NCBI RefSeq assembly: GCF_003671765.1 | Contig: NZ_QPIB01000008.1 | Coordinates: 62,001 to 126,000, forward strand | Length of the DNA: 64,000 nt | Direction of reading: 5' to 3' | From: Xenophilus sp. E41 | Lineage (GTDB): Bacteria > Pseudomonadota > Gammaproteobacteria > Burkholderiales > Burkholderiaceae_C | Part shown: one piece after another, positions 1-11,553 of the stretch | How positions within the stretch are numbered: position 1 is the first letter of the stretch | How the letters are laid out: each line of letters opens with the position of its first letter | Made by a program: the position numbers and the translations under genes | Notes under the pieces: generated by a model | Database searches by the model: none | What the model was told of the DNA's origin: nothing | The model's input: the letters and a program-made list of their open reading frames with translations, nothing else

Positions 1-2069
<2,069 letters not shown>

Positions 2070-2077
<8 letters not shown>

Positions 2078-3254
2078 TCGCGGCCTCCGCCTTGTGTTTT
2101 TCCATGAGTGCCGTGAACCGGTCGAACAGGTAGCCGATGTCGTGCGGGCCGGGCGAGGCTTCCGGGTGGCCCTGGAAGCAGAAGGCCGGCCGGTCGGTGC
2201 GGGCGAGGCCCTGCAGCGTGTTGTCGAACAGGCTGACGTGCGTGGGACGCAGGATGGCCGGCAGGGTCTTCTCGTCCACCGCGAAGCCATGGTTCTGGCT
2301 GGTGATGCTCACGCGGCCGTTGTCCAGGTCCTTCACGGGGTGGTTCGCGCCGTGGTGGCCGAACTTCATCTTGAAGGTCTTGGCGCCCGAGGCCAGGGCC
2401 ATGATCTGGTGGCCCAGGCAGATGCCGAAGGTGGGAATGCCCGTCTCGATCAGTTCGGCCACGGCCTTGATCGCGTAGTCGCAGGGCTCCGGGTCGCCGG
2501 GCCCGTTGGCCAGGAAGATGCCGTCGGGCTTGAGCTTGAGCACGTCGGCCGCGGGCGTCTGGGCCGGCACCACGGTGATGCGGGCGCCGCGCTGCGCGAT
2601 CATGCGCAGGATGTTCTTCTTGACGCCGTAGTCGAAGGCGACGACGTGGAACTTCGGCGTGATCTGCACGCCGTAGCCCGCGCCGAGCTTCCACTCGGTC
2701 TGGGTCCACTCGTAGGTCTGCGTCACCGACACCACCTTGGCCAGGTCCAGGCCGGCCATGCTGGGCGCGGCCTTGGCGGCGGCAATCGCCCGGTCGATGA
2801 CGGCTTGCGTGACCGACTCGCCGGCAGCGAGGCCGACGATGGCGCCGTTCTGTGCGCCCTTCGTGCGCAGGTGGCGGGTGAGCCTGCGGGTGTCGATGCC
2901 GGCAATGGCGACGGTCTTGCCCTGGACCAGGTATTCGGAGAGGGTCGCCGTCTTGCGGAAGTTGGAGGCGATGAGCGGCAGGTCCTTGATGATCAGGCCT
3001 GCGGCATGGATCTTGTCAGCCTCGACGTCTTCCTCGTTGACCCCGTAGTTGCCGATGTGCGGATACGTCAGCGTGACGATCTGCTGGCAATAGCTGGGGT
3101 CGGTGAGGATTTCCTGATAGCCGGTGATGGCGGTGTTGAACACCACCTCGCCGACGGTGGTGCCGGTGGCACCGATCGACTTGCCGAGAAAGACCGTGCC
3201 GTCTGCGAGCGCCAGGATGGCGGGCGGGAAGGATCCCTGAAGGGATGAAAGCAC
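2070..3254 (-). CDS. carA: carbamoyl-phosphate synthase small (glutaminase) subunit
   Basis: CarA hydrolyses glutamine and channels ammonia to CarB. The protein is 394 residues with the GTG start chosen here, near the usual 380-390. Its C-terminal class I amidotransferase domain carries the nucleophile motif [13 protein letters not shown] and the late [11 protein letters not shown] histidine/glutamate motif; the N-terminal CarA domain begins [15 protein letters not shown] chose GTG at 3254 because a GGAG sits 7 bases upstream (3262-3265); a TTG at 3284 would add ten residues without a better ribosome site. It is first gene of carAB and has its own promoter about 130 bases upstream. Confidence 0.97.
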
Positions 3255-3385
3255 TGGGGTTCTCCGTTGATGGATGACGCCCAAAGCGGACCCAAGACGC
3301 CCGGCAGTCGGGCAAACGGGTTGCGGCTTTCGTCAGGGATGAGGCTTGCGTGCGCTGTGGGCGGGTGTGAGCGGGAAAGCCTCTG

Positions 3386-3420
3386 ATTATAGCCCGGCCA
3401 CTCGGTACTTTCCCTGTGGG
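3386..3420 (-). promoter_or_regulatory. carAB promoter
   Basis: On the minus strand a perfect TATAAT lies at 3391-3386. The matching -35 region 17 bases upstream (around 3409-3414, GGGAAA) is poor, so an activator or another -35 choice is possible. The start would fall near 3379, giving a leader of about 125 bases before the carA GTG. I saw no clear attenuator in that leader. Confidence 0.6.
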
Positions 3421-3487
3421 TGGCGCGAGTTCGGCACCGATCTGGGGAGTTGGCGGCGGGCCAAGTGCGCAGGCCGCGGCGCGGCAT

Positions 3488-4282
3488 TCAGGCCCTGTCC
3501 GACAACCGCCCCGCCGCGCTCGCATGCAGGCAGATGGCGGCCGCGGCGGCCACGTTCAGCGATTCCTCGCCACCCGGTTGCGCGATGCGGATGTGCTGCG
3601 ACGCGCGCGCCTCCAGCGCCGGCGAGACGCCCTGCCCTTCGTGGCCCAGCAGCCAGGCGCAGGGCATCGGCAACCGGGACTCGTGCAGCCACTCCCCACG
3701 GTGCGAGCTGGTGGCGATCCACGGCATCTGCAGGGCGTCGAGCGCATCGGGCGTCGCACCTTCGACCAGTTGCAAACCGAAATGCGCACCCATGCCGGCC
3801 CGCAGCACCTTGGGCGACCACAGCGCCGCCGTGCCCTTGAGCGCCACCACCTGGCCGAAGCCGAAGGCGGCCGCACTGCGCAGGATGGAGCCCACATTGC
3901 CCGGATCCTGCAGCCGATCGAGCAGGACCGTCGGCACGCTGGGCGACAACGCAGGCGGCGCCGGCAGGTCGAGCACGAAACCCATGGGCGCCGGCGACTC
4001 GAGGCCGCTGCCGGCGGCCAGCAGCGCATCGTCGACCACTACGGTCTTGATAGCAGCCTGCGTCCATCCCGCGGGGGCCCGAGGCCAAAAAGACTCCGAA
4101 AACACCGCCACGGACGGCCGCAGGCCCCGGGAGAGCGCGGCCCGGCACAGGTGGTCGCCCTCGAGCCACACCCGGCCGAGCTTGCGGTAGGCGCCGGGGT
4201 CCTGCGCCAGCTTGCGCAGCTCCTTGAGCAAGGGGTTGTCGCGCGACTGGATGCGCGTCGGCTCGGGCGGGCTCACGGACAC
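3488..4282 (-). CDS. TrmH/SpoU-family RNA 2'-O-methyltransferase
   Basis: Predicted SAM-dependent 2'-O-ribose methyltransferase of tRNA or rRNA with a knotted SPOUT fold. All three family motifs are present: motif 1 at 118-140 (LDRLQDPGNVGSILRSAA), motif 2 at 210-220 (WLLGHEGQGVS) and motif 3 at 232-250 (QPGGEESLNVAAAAA). The 264-residue length and the N-terminal substrate-binding part starting around IQSRDNPLLKELR fit the RlmB/TrmH group, but the target nucleotide cannot be told from sequence. Residues about 64-81 are encoded by a copy of the dispersed GCTAT repeat. The stop is 8 bases from the previous gene rnhB, so it is likely the last gene of the lpx-rnhB run. Confidence 0.9.
   Translation of the reverse strand: MSVSPPEPTRIQSRDNPLLKELRKLAQDPGAYRKLGRVWLEGDHLCRAALSRGLRPSVAVFSESFWPRAPAGWTQAAIKTVVVDDALLAAGSGLESPAPMGFVLDLPAPPALSPSVPTVLLDRLQDPGNVGSILRSAAAFGFGQVVALKGTAALWSPKVLRAGMGAHFGLQLVEGATPDALDALQMPWIATSSHRGEWLHESRLPMPCAWLLGHEGQGVSPALEARASQHIRIAQPGGEESLNVAAAAAICLHASAAGRLSDRA
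4038..4099 (+). repeat. GCTAT repeat copy a (inside the methyltransferase gene)
   Basis: Degenerate head ACTACGGTCTTGATAGC at 4038-4054, then a 20-base spacer starting AGCCTGCG, then a GC-rich tail ending GAGGCCAAAAAG. It lies on the strand opposite to the gene. Read by the gene it gives QAAIKTV, keeping the GCT codon in frame. Confidence 0.55.
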
Positions 4283-4290
4283 GGCGAGAT

Positions 4291-4983
4291 TCAGGCGGCG
4301 GGCTGCGACAGGGCGAGCTCGACAGTCTGCACCTGCACGGAGATGGAAGCCGACATGACGGGTACACGCGCCAGGGCCTCTGCCACAGGCGAGAACGAGC
4401 GCCGGTGATGCACGCAGGCGCCATGCACCTGCAGGGCCGCCAGGTGTTCAGGCGTGCCGTAGCCCTTGTGCCCGGCGAAGCCGTAGGCCGGGAATTCCAC
4501 GTGCAGCTGCTCGCACAGCCGGTCGCGGTGCACCTTGGCCAGGATCGACGCGGCCGAGATCGCCTTCACCAGCGCATCGCCCTTGACCACCGCCTCGGCC
4601 AGCACGTCCAGTGTGGGCAGGCGGTTGCCGTCCACCAGCACCTTGGCCGGCTTGAGCCGCAGCCCGTCGACCGCGCGACGCATGGCCAGCATCGTGGCGC
4701 CGAGGATGTTGTGGGTGTCGATCTCCTCCACGCTGGCCTGTGCGATGGAGCAGCACAGCGCCTTGGCGAGGATCTGGTCGTGCAGCTTCTCGCGCTGCAG
4801 GGCCGTGAGCGTCTTGGAGTCGGCCAGGCCGCGGATGGGTTTCTGGTCGTCCAGGATCACCGCGGCTGCCACGACCGGGCCGGCCAGCGGGCCGCGGCCT
4901 GCTTCGTCCACGCCGGCAAGGAGACCGGGCGCGTCCCAGACCAGACGCGCTTGCTCAGCCTTCAAGAACTTTCTGGATCGCAT
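4291..4983 (-). CDS. rnhB: ribonuclease HII
   Basis: RNase HII cuts the RNA strand of RNA-DNA hybrids and removes misincorporated ribonucleotides. The four metal-binding acidic residues are all present: D26 and E27 in [16 protein letters not shown]118 in [10 protein letters not shown], and D154 in [14 protein letters not shown]. At 230 residues it is slightly longer than the E. coli enzyme because of a tail ending ALSQPAA. The ATG at 4983 makes the gene overlap the end of lpxB by 29 bases, and no shorter ATG precedes the catalytic motif. The lpxB-rnhB order is the same as in E. coli and many proteobacteria. Confidence 0.96.
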   Translation of the reverse strand: MRSRKFLKAEQARLVWDAPGLLAGVDEAGRGPLAGPVVAAAVILDDQKPIRGLADSKTLTALQREKLHDQILAKALCCSIAQASVEEIDTHNILGATMLAMRRAVDGLRLKPAKVLVDGNRLPTLDVLAEAVVKGDALVKAISAASILAKVHRDRLCEQLHVEFPAYGFAGHKGYGTPEHLAALQVHGACVHHRRSFSPVAEALARVPVMSASISVQVQTVELALSQPAA

Positions 4984-6109
4984 CGGCGCACAGTGTCGGC
5001 GTATCGCGCTGCAGTTGCACGTGCATGGCGGTGAATTTTCGTTCCACCGCCTGCACCCGGTCCGGATCCTGGAGCCAGGCCAGCGTGGCCTCGGCCAGCG
5101 CCTCCGGGCTGGCCGCGTCCTGCAGGAGTTCGGGCACCACGAACTCGCCGCACAGGATGTTCGGCAAACCCACCCACGGCTGCAGCTGCTGGCGGTGCAT
5201 CAGGTGCCAGGACACACGGTTCATGTTGTAGGCGATCACCATGGGCCGCTTGAACAGCGCCGCCTCCAGCGTCGCCGTGCCGCTGGCGATGAGCGTCGCG
5301 TCGCAGGCCGCCAGCACCGCGTGCGACTGGCCGTCGACCAGACGGACGCGCCCGGCCATCGGGCTGGCGGCCAGCAGCTGCTCGGCCTCCGCGCGCAGGC
5401 TGGGGATCACGGGCGCTATGAATTCCATAGCAGGCTGCGTACGCTGCATGAGCGCTGCAGCTGAAAAGAACCGCGAAGCGAGGTAGCGCAACTCGGAGCG
5501 GCGGCTGCCCGGAAGCAGCGCCACGACGGGTGCCTCCATCGACAGGCCCAGCGCCCGACGCGCCGCGGCCCGGTCGGGCTGCATGGGAATGACGTTGGCC
5601 AGCGGGTGGCCGACGTAGCTGGCCGCGACGCCCTGCTCCGCCAGCAGCGCCGGCTCGAATGGGAAGATGCACAGCACGTGGTCTGCTGCGGCGCGGACTT
5701 TCTCGATGCGGTCGGCGCGCCAAGCCCAGATGGAGGGGCAGACGAAGTGCACGGTCTTGATGCCGCGCCCGCGCAGGCCGGCCTCGAGGTCGAGGTTGAA
5801 GTCGGGCGCATCGACGCCGATGAAGAGCTCGGGCCACTCGCGCAGCAGCCGCGCCTTGAGCTGGCGACGGATAGCGGCGATCTCGGCGTAGTGGCGCAGC
5901 ACCTCGATGTAGCCGCGCACCGCCAGCTTCTCCTGCGGCCACCAGCTCTCGAAGCCGCGCGCGATCATCTGCGGGCCGCCGATGCCGACCGTCTTCACGT
6001 CCGGGAAGCGGCGCTGCAGGCCGTCCAGCAGCAGGCCCGCGAGCAGGTCGCCCGAGGGCTCGCCGGCCACGAGGGCGAACTGTCGTGCCTGCGCGTTCTC
6101 GCCCGTCAT
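4955..6109 (-). CDS. lpxB: lipid-A-disaccharide synthase
   Basis: LpxB is a peripheral inner-membrane GT19 glycosyltransferase that joins UDP-diacylglucosamine and lipid X to form the lipid A disaccharide. Family motifs visible are the N-terminal [21 protein letters not shown], the [12 protein letters not shown] segment, LLPGSRRSE, and [12 protein letters not shown] near the end. I prefer the ATG at 6109 (384 residues) because a GGGG precedes it at suitable distance; an in-frame GTG at 6118 is an alternative. Residues about 214-231 are encoded by a copy of the GCTAT repeat, in a segment between the SGR motif and the UDP-binding part that is variable in the family. Confidence 0.96.
   Translation of the reverse strand: MTGENAQARQFALVAGEPSGDLLAGLLLDGLQRRFPDVKTVGIGGPQMIARGFESWWPQEKLAVRGYIEVLRHYAEIAAIRRQLKARLLREWPELFIGVDAPDFNLDLEAGLRGRGIKTVHFVCPSIWAWRADRIEKVRAAADHVLCIFPFEPALLAEQGVAASYVGHPLANVIPMQPDRAAARRALGLSMEAPVVALLPGSRRSELRYLASRFFSAAALMQRTQPAMEFIAPVIPSLRAEAEQLLAASPMAGRVRLVDGQSHAVLAACDATLIASGTATLEAALFKRPMVIAYNMNRVSWHLMHRQQLQPWVGLPNILCGEFVVPELLQDAASPEALAEATLAWLQDPDRVQAVERKFTAMHVQLQRDTPTLCADAIQKVLEG
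5415..5476 (+). repeat. GCTAT repeat copy b (inside lpxB)
   Basis: Head GCTATGAATTCCATAGC at 5415-5431, a spacer of exactly 20 bases, then GCGCTGCAG at 5452-5460 followed by CTGAAAAG. It is antisense to lpxB, which reads it as AAALMQR...PAMEFIAP without any stop. Confidence 0.8.
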
Positions 6110-6182
6110 CGCGTGCACCCCGATGCCGCGTGCCTGGACGTCGACGGCAGGCGGTGGAGGGAGATGTCGCCCCAGCCCCGCA

Positions 6183-6971
6183 TCAGCGCGCGATGCCGCT
6201 GGCCGCCGTGGCGAGGAAGCCGTCCATCAGCGCCACGTCGGCCTCGATGCCGCCGCCGAGCGCGGCCAGGGCCTGGATACCGGAGCGCGCCTCGTCGAGC
6301 GTCTTGCCCTGGCGGTAGAGCAGCTTGTGCATCTCGCGGATTGCCGACAGCCTCTCGGCGGAGAAGTCGCGCCGCCGCAGGCCGACGAGATTGACGCCGC
6401 GCACCGTGAGCGGGTTGCCATCCACCACCATGAAGGGCGGGACGTCCTTGTTGACGTGGCCGGCGAAACCCACCATCGCATGGGCGCCGATGCGCATGCG
6501 CTGCAGCACGCCCACCAGCCCGCCGATGGTGGCCCAGTCGCCCACCTGCACGTGGCCGGCCAGGGTGGTGTTGTTGGCCATGGTGGTCTGGTTGCCGATC
6601 TGGCAGTCGTGCGCGATGTGCACGTAGGCCATGATCCAGTTGTCGTCTCCGATGCGCGTCGCGCCGGCGTCCTGCACCGTCCCGAGGTTGAAGGTGCAGA
6701 ACTCGCGGACCACGTTGCGATCGCCGATCACCAGCTCGGTGTCTTCACCGGCGTACTTCTTGTCCTGCGGAATCGCGCCCAGCGACGCGAACTGGAAGAT
6801 GCGGTTGTCGCGGCCGAGGGTCGTGCGGCCCTCGATCACGCAGTGCGGGCCGACGGTCGTGCCGGCGCCGATGCGCACCTTGGGGCCGATGACCGCATAG
6901 GGCCCGACCGTCACCGTGGCGTCGAGCTCGGCCTTCGGATCGACGAGCGCCGTCGGATGGATCTGCGTCAT
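6183..6971 (-). CDS. lpxA: UDP-N-acetylglucosamine O-acyltransferase
   Basis: LpxA starts lipid A synthesis by moving a 3-hydroxyacyl chain from ACP to the 3-OH of UDP-GlcNAc; it is a cytoplasmic trimer with a left-handed beta helix. Hexapeptide repeats run through the first 180 residues, and the catalytic histidine is H121 in [10 protein letters not shown]140 matches E. coli H144, but E. coli H160 is replaced by L156. The 'hydrocarbon ruler' glycine (E. coli G173) is replaced by F169 in [10 protein letters not shown], which suggests a short acyl chain. The usual length (262) is kept. It follows fabZ by 12 bases and precedes lpxB. Confidence 0.97.
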   Translation of the reverse strand: MTQIHPTALVDPKAELDATVTVGPYAVIGPKVRIGAGTTVGPHCVIEGRTTLGRDNRIFQFASLGAIPQDKKYAGEDTELVIGDRNVVREFCTFNLGTVQDAGATRIGDDNWIMAYVHIAHDCQIGNQTTMANNTTLAGHVQVGDWATIGGLVGVLQRMRIGAHAMVGFAGHVNKDVPPFMVVDGNPLTVRGVNLVGLRRRDFSAERLSAIREMHKLLYRQGKTLDEARSGIQALAALGGGIEADVALMDGFLATAASGIAR

Positions 6972-6983
6972 TCGGCCGGCGGC

Positions 6984-7436
6984 TCAGGCGTCGATCCGGC
7001 GCATGGCGCACATCAGGTGCGCCTCGCAAGCGACTTCGGTTCCCACCAGGGCACGGCCCTTGAACTTGGAGATACCGGCCTTCATGCGGTCGATCTCGAC
7101 CTCCAGCGTGAGCTGGTCGCCCGGCTCGACCGGGCGCTTGAAACGCGCGCCGTCGATGGCCGCGAAGTAATAGACCATGTTCTCGTCCGGCACGATGTCC
7201 AGCGACTTGAAGGACAGCAGCGCCGCCGCCTGCGCCATCGCCTCGAGCATGAGTACGCCGGGCATCACCGGGCGGTGCGGGAAGTGGCCGTTGAAGAAGG
7301 GCTCGTTCATCGTCACGTTCTTCAGCGCGGTGATGCGCTTGCCCTTCTCCATGTCCAGCACGCGGTCCACCAGCAGGAAGGGGTAGCGGTGCGGCAGGAG
7401 CTTGAGGATCTGGTGGATGTCGAGCGTCGTCGTCAT
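6984..7436 (-). CDS. fabZ: 3-hydroxyacyl-[ACP] dehydratase
   Basis: FabZ dehydrates 3-hydroxyacyl-ACP to trans-2-enoyl-ACP during fatty acid elongation and so competes with LpxA for the same substrate pool. The 150-residue hot-dog protein begins [20 protein letters not shown]; the catalytic pair is H51 in [12 protein letters not shown] and E65 in LMLEAMAQ. The ATG start at 7436 overlaps the lpxD stop in an ATGA (7433-7436), so coupling is expected. A much longer open frame extends upstream but is only an overlap with lpxD in another frame. Confidence 0.97.
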   Translation of the reverse strand: MTTTLDIHQILKLLPHRYPFLLVDRVLDMEKGKRITALKNVTMNEPFFNGHFPHRPVMPGVLMLEAMAQAAALLSFKSLDIVPDENMVYYFAAIDGARFKRPVEPGDQLTLEVEIDRMKAGISKFKGRALVGTEVACEAHLMCAMRRIDA

Positions 7437-8422
7437 GGTGTCTTGTTGTCCGGCCCCATCGACTTTTCGAGGGCCTTGAGTCGTTCCCGCAGCGTGTGCA
7501 GCTGCTTCAGGGTGGCAGCGTTCTTCTCCCACGCCGCATTGTCGTCGATGGGAAACATGCCGGTGTATTGCCCAGGCTTCAGGATGGAGCGCGTGACCAC
7601 CGTCGCTGCCGAGATGTGCACGCCATCGGCCAGCCGGAGGTGCCCGAGCACGATCGCGCCGCCGCCGATGGTGCAATTCGCGCCGATGTCGGCACTGCCG
7701 GCCACACCCACACAGCCGGCCATCGCGGTGTGCCTGCCGACGCGCACGTTGTGGCCGATCTGGATCAGGTTGTCGAGCTTGACGCCGTCCTCGATGACGG
7801 TGTCCTCCAGCGCGCCGCGGTCGATGCAGGTGTTGGCGCCAATCTCGACGTCGTCGCCGATGCGCACGGCACCGAGCTGCTCGATCTTCACCCAGGCGCC
7901 CTGGTGCGGCGCCAGCCCGAAGCCGTCGGCACCGACCACCACGCCCGGATGCAGCAGGCAGCGGGCGCCGACCACGCAGTCCTCGCTGACGGTGACGCGC
8001 GACTTGAGCACCGTGCCGGCGCCGATGCGGGCGCCGCGCTCGACCACGCACAGCGCACCGATGCGCGCGGTGGGGTCGACCTGCGCGGCCGGGTCGATCA
8101 CCGCCGAGGAATGGATGCGTGGGCCTTCCACGCGCGCATGCCGCGCCTTCCACAGCTGCGTGAGCCGGGCGAAGTACAGGTAGGGGTCGTCGCTGACGAT
8201 GAAGCTGCCGCGCTCGGCGGCTGCCTCGCGCATCGCGGGCGACACAATGACACAGGCCGCCCGGGAGGCGGCCAGTTCCTTGCGGTACTTGGGGTGGCTG
8301 AGGAAGCTCAGCGCATCGGGCCCGGCGGTGGCCAGGGGCGCGAGGCGCCGGACTTCGAAGGCCTCGTCGCCCTGCAGCTCGCCACCGAGCGCATCGACGA
8401 TCTCACCGAGTCGCAGTGCCAC
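7433..8422 (-). CDS. lpxD: UDP-3-O-(3-hydroxyacyl)glucosamine N-acyltransferase
   Basis: LpxD adds the second 3-hydroxyacyl chain (amide-linked) in lipid A synthesis. The 329-residue protein has an N-terminal uridine-binding domain (about 1-100), a left-handed beta helix of hexapeptide repeats (about 105-280), and a short C-terminal helix rich in charged residues that normally binds ACP. The catalytic base is H224 in [11 protein letters not shown]. It starts 13 bases after the skp stop and overlaps fabZ by 4 bases. Confidence 0.97.
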   Translation of the reverse strand: MALRLGEIVDALGGELQGDEAFEVRRLAPLATAGPDALSFLSHPKYRKELAASRAACVIVSPAMREAAAERGSFIVSDDPYLYFARLTQLWKARHARVEGPRIHSSAVIDPAAQVDPTARIGALCVVERGARIGAGTVLKSRVTVSEDCVVGARCLLHPGVVVGADGFGLAPHQGAWVKIEQLGAVRIGDDVEIGANTCIDRGALEDTVIEDGVKLDNLIQIGHNVRVGRHTAMAGCVGVAGSADIGANCTIGGGAIVLGHLRLADGVHISAATVVTRSILKPGQYTGMFPIDDNAAWEKNAATLKQLHTLRERLKALEKSMGPDNKTP

Positions 8423-8435
8423 GCCAGTCAGGGCG

Positions 8436-8963
8436 TCACTTGCCGTTGCCGGCCGGCGCCGCGTTCAGGGCCTTGATGACCTTCTCGGTGATGTCGTGCT
8501 TCGGATTGACATACACCGCGTCCTGCAGGATCACGTCGTACTTCTCGGCCTCTGCGACCTGCTTGATGGCGCGCTGTGCGCTCTCGTAGACCTTCTGCAG
8601 CTCTTCGCTGCGGCGCAGGTTCAGGTCTTCCTGGAACTCGCGCCGCTTGCGCTGGAAGTCGCGGTCCTGGTCCACCAGCTGGCGCTGGCGGGCGGTGCGC
8701 TGCGACTCGGACAGGGTCGGCGCTTCACGCTCGAACCTGTCCGAAGCGGTCTTCAGCCCGGCTTCCTGGTCCTTGAGGTCCTTCTCGCGCTTGAGGAACT
8801 CCTGCTCGAGACGTGCCTGCGCGGCCTTGGCCGCGGGCGCCTCGCGCATCACGCGGTCGGGGTTGACGACGCCGAAGCGAAATGCTTCCTGCGCCCAGAC
8901 GGGATTGACGGCGGCCGCGCCTGCGAGCGCGGCAGCGGCGACCCATTGATACAGCTGCTTCAT
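8436..8963 (-). CDS. skp: periplasmic OmpH/Skp-family chaperone
   Basis: Skp holds unfolded outer-membrane proteins in the periplasm and hands them to the BAM complex. The 175-residue protein has a signal peptide ending around VWAQ (residues 21-25), a short core strand starting [12 protein letters not shown], and a long charged coiled-coil stretch (about 45-130) typical of the tentacles. It ends with another beta segment ([20 protein letters not shown]). The start codon shares one base with the bamA stop (TGATG). Confidence 0.94.
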   Translation of the reverse strand: MKQLYQWVAAAALAGAAAVNPVWAQEAFRFGVVNPDRVMREAPAAKAAQARLEQEFLKREKDLKDQEAGLKTASDRFEREAPTLSESQRTARQRQLVDQDRDFQRKRREFQEDLNLRRSEELQKVYESAQRAIKQVAEAEKYDVILQDAVYVNPKHDITEKVIKALNAAPAGNGK

Positions 8964-11515
8964 CAGAAAGAAGTCCCGATCTGGAACTGGACGCGCTGCA
9001 CGCGGTCCGCAGGAATGAGGGGGTAGAAGGGGTTGTCAGGGTTGGTGACTTCCTTCTGCTGGCGGATCGGCACCGCGTACGACAGACGCAGCGGGCCCAG
9101 TGGCGAGATCCAGCTGATGCCGATGCCCGCCGATGCCCGGAACTTGCGCTCGGCCTTGTAGCGGCGCTCGCACTGCTCCGCCGTTTCGCCCGGCAGGCCG
9201 ATGAAGGGATTGGCCACCGCGCAGCTCTTGTCGCCGAACACGTTGCCGGCGTCCAGGAAGGTGTACAGGCGCAGCGTCCGGTCGTTGCCGGCACCGGGGA
9301 ACGGCGTGCTCAGCTCGATGTTGAACACGGCCTTCTTGGTGCCGCCGAGTGCCGCCTGCGTGATGGAGTCGCGCGGGCCAAGCGAGTTCTGCTCGAAGCC
9401 GCGCACGGAGCCCAGGCCACCGGCGTAGAAGTTCTTGAAGATCGGGAATTCCTTGCCGCCGTACGCCTTGGCAGCGCCGATGTCCGCGTTGAGCGCCAGT
9501 GTGTACTGCTTGGACAGCGGGATGAACTGCTGGTACTGGTAGCTCGTCTTGACGTACTTGAAGTCGCCACCGACGCCCACCTCCAGGTTGGCGCGCTGCA
9601 GCCGGCCGCGCGTCGGCACCAGCGCACTGTCGCGGTCGTCGCGTGCCCAGCCCACGGTCAGGGGGATGCCCCACACCGAGTCCTGGCTGCAGCTCAGCGC
9701 GTAGCTGTTGCTCACGGCGTTGAGGTACGCACCGTTGGAGCCGCCGCGGCTGCACCCGAAGTAGTTCAGGTAGGCGCCGGGCACCGAGCGTGCATAGATG
9801 TAGCGGTAGTAATTCGCCGTCGTCGGCTGATTGAGCAGGTCGTAGATGTCGGCCGCGTTGAGCAACGACGACGCACCGGTCTCGAACTTGTAGCGCTCGA
9901 CGCCCGCGCCGAAGAACACCGTGTCGATCTCGCTGAACGGCACACCGAAGCGGATGGAACCTCCTTCGCTGGTCAGCGTGTAATCGCCGTCCTGCGAGTA
10001 GTACGGCGTGGTGCGCTGGTGGAAGACGCTCAGCGTGCGCGAGATGCCGTCCTTGGTGAAGTACGGATCGGTGGTGGTCAGCGAGATCGTGCGGTTGAAC
10101 TTGCTGGTGTTGACCTGCAGGCCCAGATAGTTGCCCGAGCCGAACACGTTCTCCTGCGTGATGCCGAAGTTGAGCGACACCTTCTCCGCGCTCGAGAAGC
10201 CGGCACCGAGCTGCAGCGTGCCCGTCGGCTTTTCCTCGACCTGCACGGTCAGGTCGACCTGGTCCGGCGAGCCCGGCACTTCCTGGGTCTCGACGTTGAC
10301 TTCCTTGAAGTAGCCCAGGCGGTCGACGCGCTCGCGCGACAGCTTGATGCGGTCGCCGTCGTACCAGGAGGCCTCGTACTGGCGGAACTCGCGGCGGATC
10401 ACTTCGTCGCGCGTCTTGTTGTTGCCGGCCACGTTGACCTTGCGAACATAGACCCGGCGCACCGGCTCGGCCTGGAGCACCAGGGTCACGCGATTGTTCT
10501 GGCGGTCGATCTCGGGCTTGGCCTGCACCTTGGCGAAGGCATAGCCGAAGCTGGAGAAGTAGTCGCTGAAGGCCTTCGTGGTTTCGGTGACCTGGTCGCC
10601 GTTGTAGGCCTCACCCGGTTTGATGGTCACGAGCGACTTGAACTCTTCTTCCCGGCCCAGGTAGTTGCCTTCGAGCTTGACGCCCGAGACGACGTACTTC
10701 GGCCCTTCGGTGATGTTCACGGTGATCGACAGGTCCTGGCGGTCGGGGGAGATCGCCACCTGCGTGGAGTCGATTCGGAACTCCATGTAGCCGCGCGTGA
10801 TGTAGTACGAGCGCAGTTGCTCGAGGTCGGCGTTGAGCTTGGTGCGCGAGTACTGGTTGGACTTGGTGTACCAGGCCAGCCAGCCGCCCGTGTCCTGGTC
10901 GAACAGGCCCAGCAGCGTCGATTCGCTGAAGGCCTGGTTGCCCACGACGCGGATGTCCTTGATGCGCGCCGACTCCCCTTCGGTGACGGTGAAGGTGAGG
11001 TTCACGCGATTGCGCTCGATCGGCGTGACCGTGGTGACGACGTCGACGTTGTAGAGGCTGCGCGTGATGTACTGGCGCTTGAGCTCCTGCTCTGCGCGGT
11101 CGGCCAGCGCCTTGTCGTAGGGCCGGCCGTCGGCCAGGCCGATCTCGCGCAGAGCCTTCTGCAGCGCTTCCTTCTCGAACTCCTTGGTGCCCGAGAAGTC
11201 GACGCTCGCGATCGTGGGCCGTTCCTCGACGATCACCACCAGGACGTTGCCGCTGACATCGATGCGCACGTCCTTGAACAGTCCCAGATCGAACAGTGCA
11301 CGGATCGCCGCAGAGCCTCGGTCGTCGGTGTAGGTTTCACCCACGCGCAACGGCATCGACGCAAAGACGGTGCCCGGTTCCACCCGCTGGAGGCCTTCGA
11401 TCCGGATGTCGCGTACCGTGAAAGGTTCGACGGCCCAGGCGGCCGTCGCGGCCAGCGCGCTGGCCACCACCGCTGCCACGCTACGCAGGCGAAAGCGACT
11501 GAAGTGTGTGTTCAT
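8963..11515 (-). CDS. bamA: outer membrane protein assembly factor BamA
   Basis: BamA is the essential core of the BAM complex, an Omp85 barrel that folds and inserts outer-membrane proteins. With the ATG at 11515 it has 850 residues: a signal peptide ending near AAWA (about 28), five POTRA domains over roughly 30-450, and a C-terminal 16-strand barrel ending in the aromatic signature VQFQIGTSF. The barrel contains GLGSVRGFEQNSLG, the family VRGF motif of loop 6. A longer open frame upstream runs through rseP and is spurious. It lies between rseP and skp, the standard order. Confidence 0.97.
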   Translation of the reverse strand: MNTHFSRFRLRSVAAVVASALAATAAWAVEPFTVRDIRIEGLQRVEPGTVFASMPLRVGETYTDDRGSAAIRALFDLGLFKDVRIDVSGNVLVVIVEERPTIASVDFSGTKEFEKEALQKALREIGLADGRPYDKALADRAEQELKRQYITRSLYNVDVVTTVTPIERNRVNLTFTVTEGESARIKDIRVVGNQAFSESTLLGLFDQDTGGWLAWYTKSNQYSRTKLNADLEQLRSYYITRGYMEFRIDSTQVAISPDRQDLSITVNITEGPKYVVSGVKLEGNYLGREEEFKSLVTIKPGEAYNGDQVTETTKAFSDYFSSFGYAFAKVQAKPEIDRQNNRVTLVLQAEPVRRVYVRKVNVAGNNKTRDEVIRREFRQYEASWYDGDRIKLSRERVDRLGYFKEVNVETQEVPGSPDQVDLTVQVEEKPTGTLQLGAGFSSAEKVSLNFGITQENVFGSGNYLGLQVNTSKFNRTISLTTTDPYFTKDGISRTLSVFHQRTTPYYSQDGDYTLTSEGGSIRFGVPFSEIDTVFFGAGVERYKFETGASSLLNAADIYDLLNQPTTANYYRYIYARSVPGAYLNYFGCSRGGSNGAYLNAVSNSYALSCSQDSVWGIPLTVGWARDDRDSALVPTRGRLQRANLEVGVGGDFKYVKTSYQYQQFIPLSKQYTLALNADIGAAKAYGGKEFPIFKNFYAGGLGSVRGFEQNSLGPRDSITQAALGGTKKAVFNIELSTPFPGAGNDRTLRLYTFLDAGNVFGDKSCAVANPFIGLPGETAEQCERRYKAERKFRASAGIGISWISPLGPLRLSYAVPIRQQKEVTNPDNPFYPLIPADRVQRVQFQIGTSF

Positions 11516-11553
11516 CTGAGAAATGGGCCGGCGCGCATGGGGCCGGCGGATAG

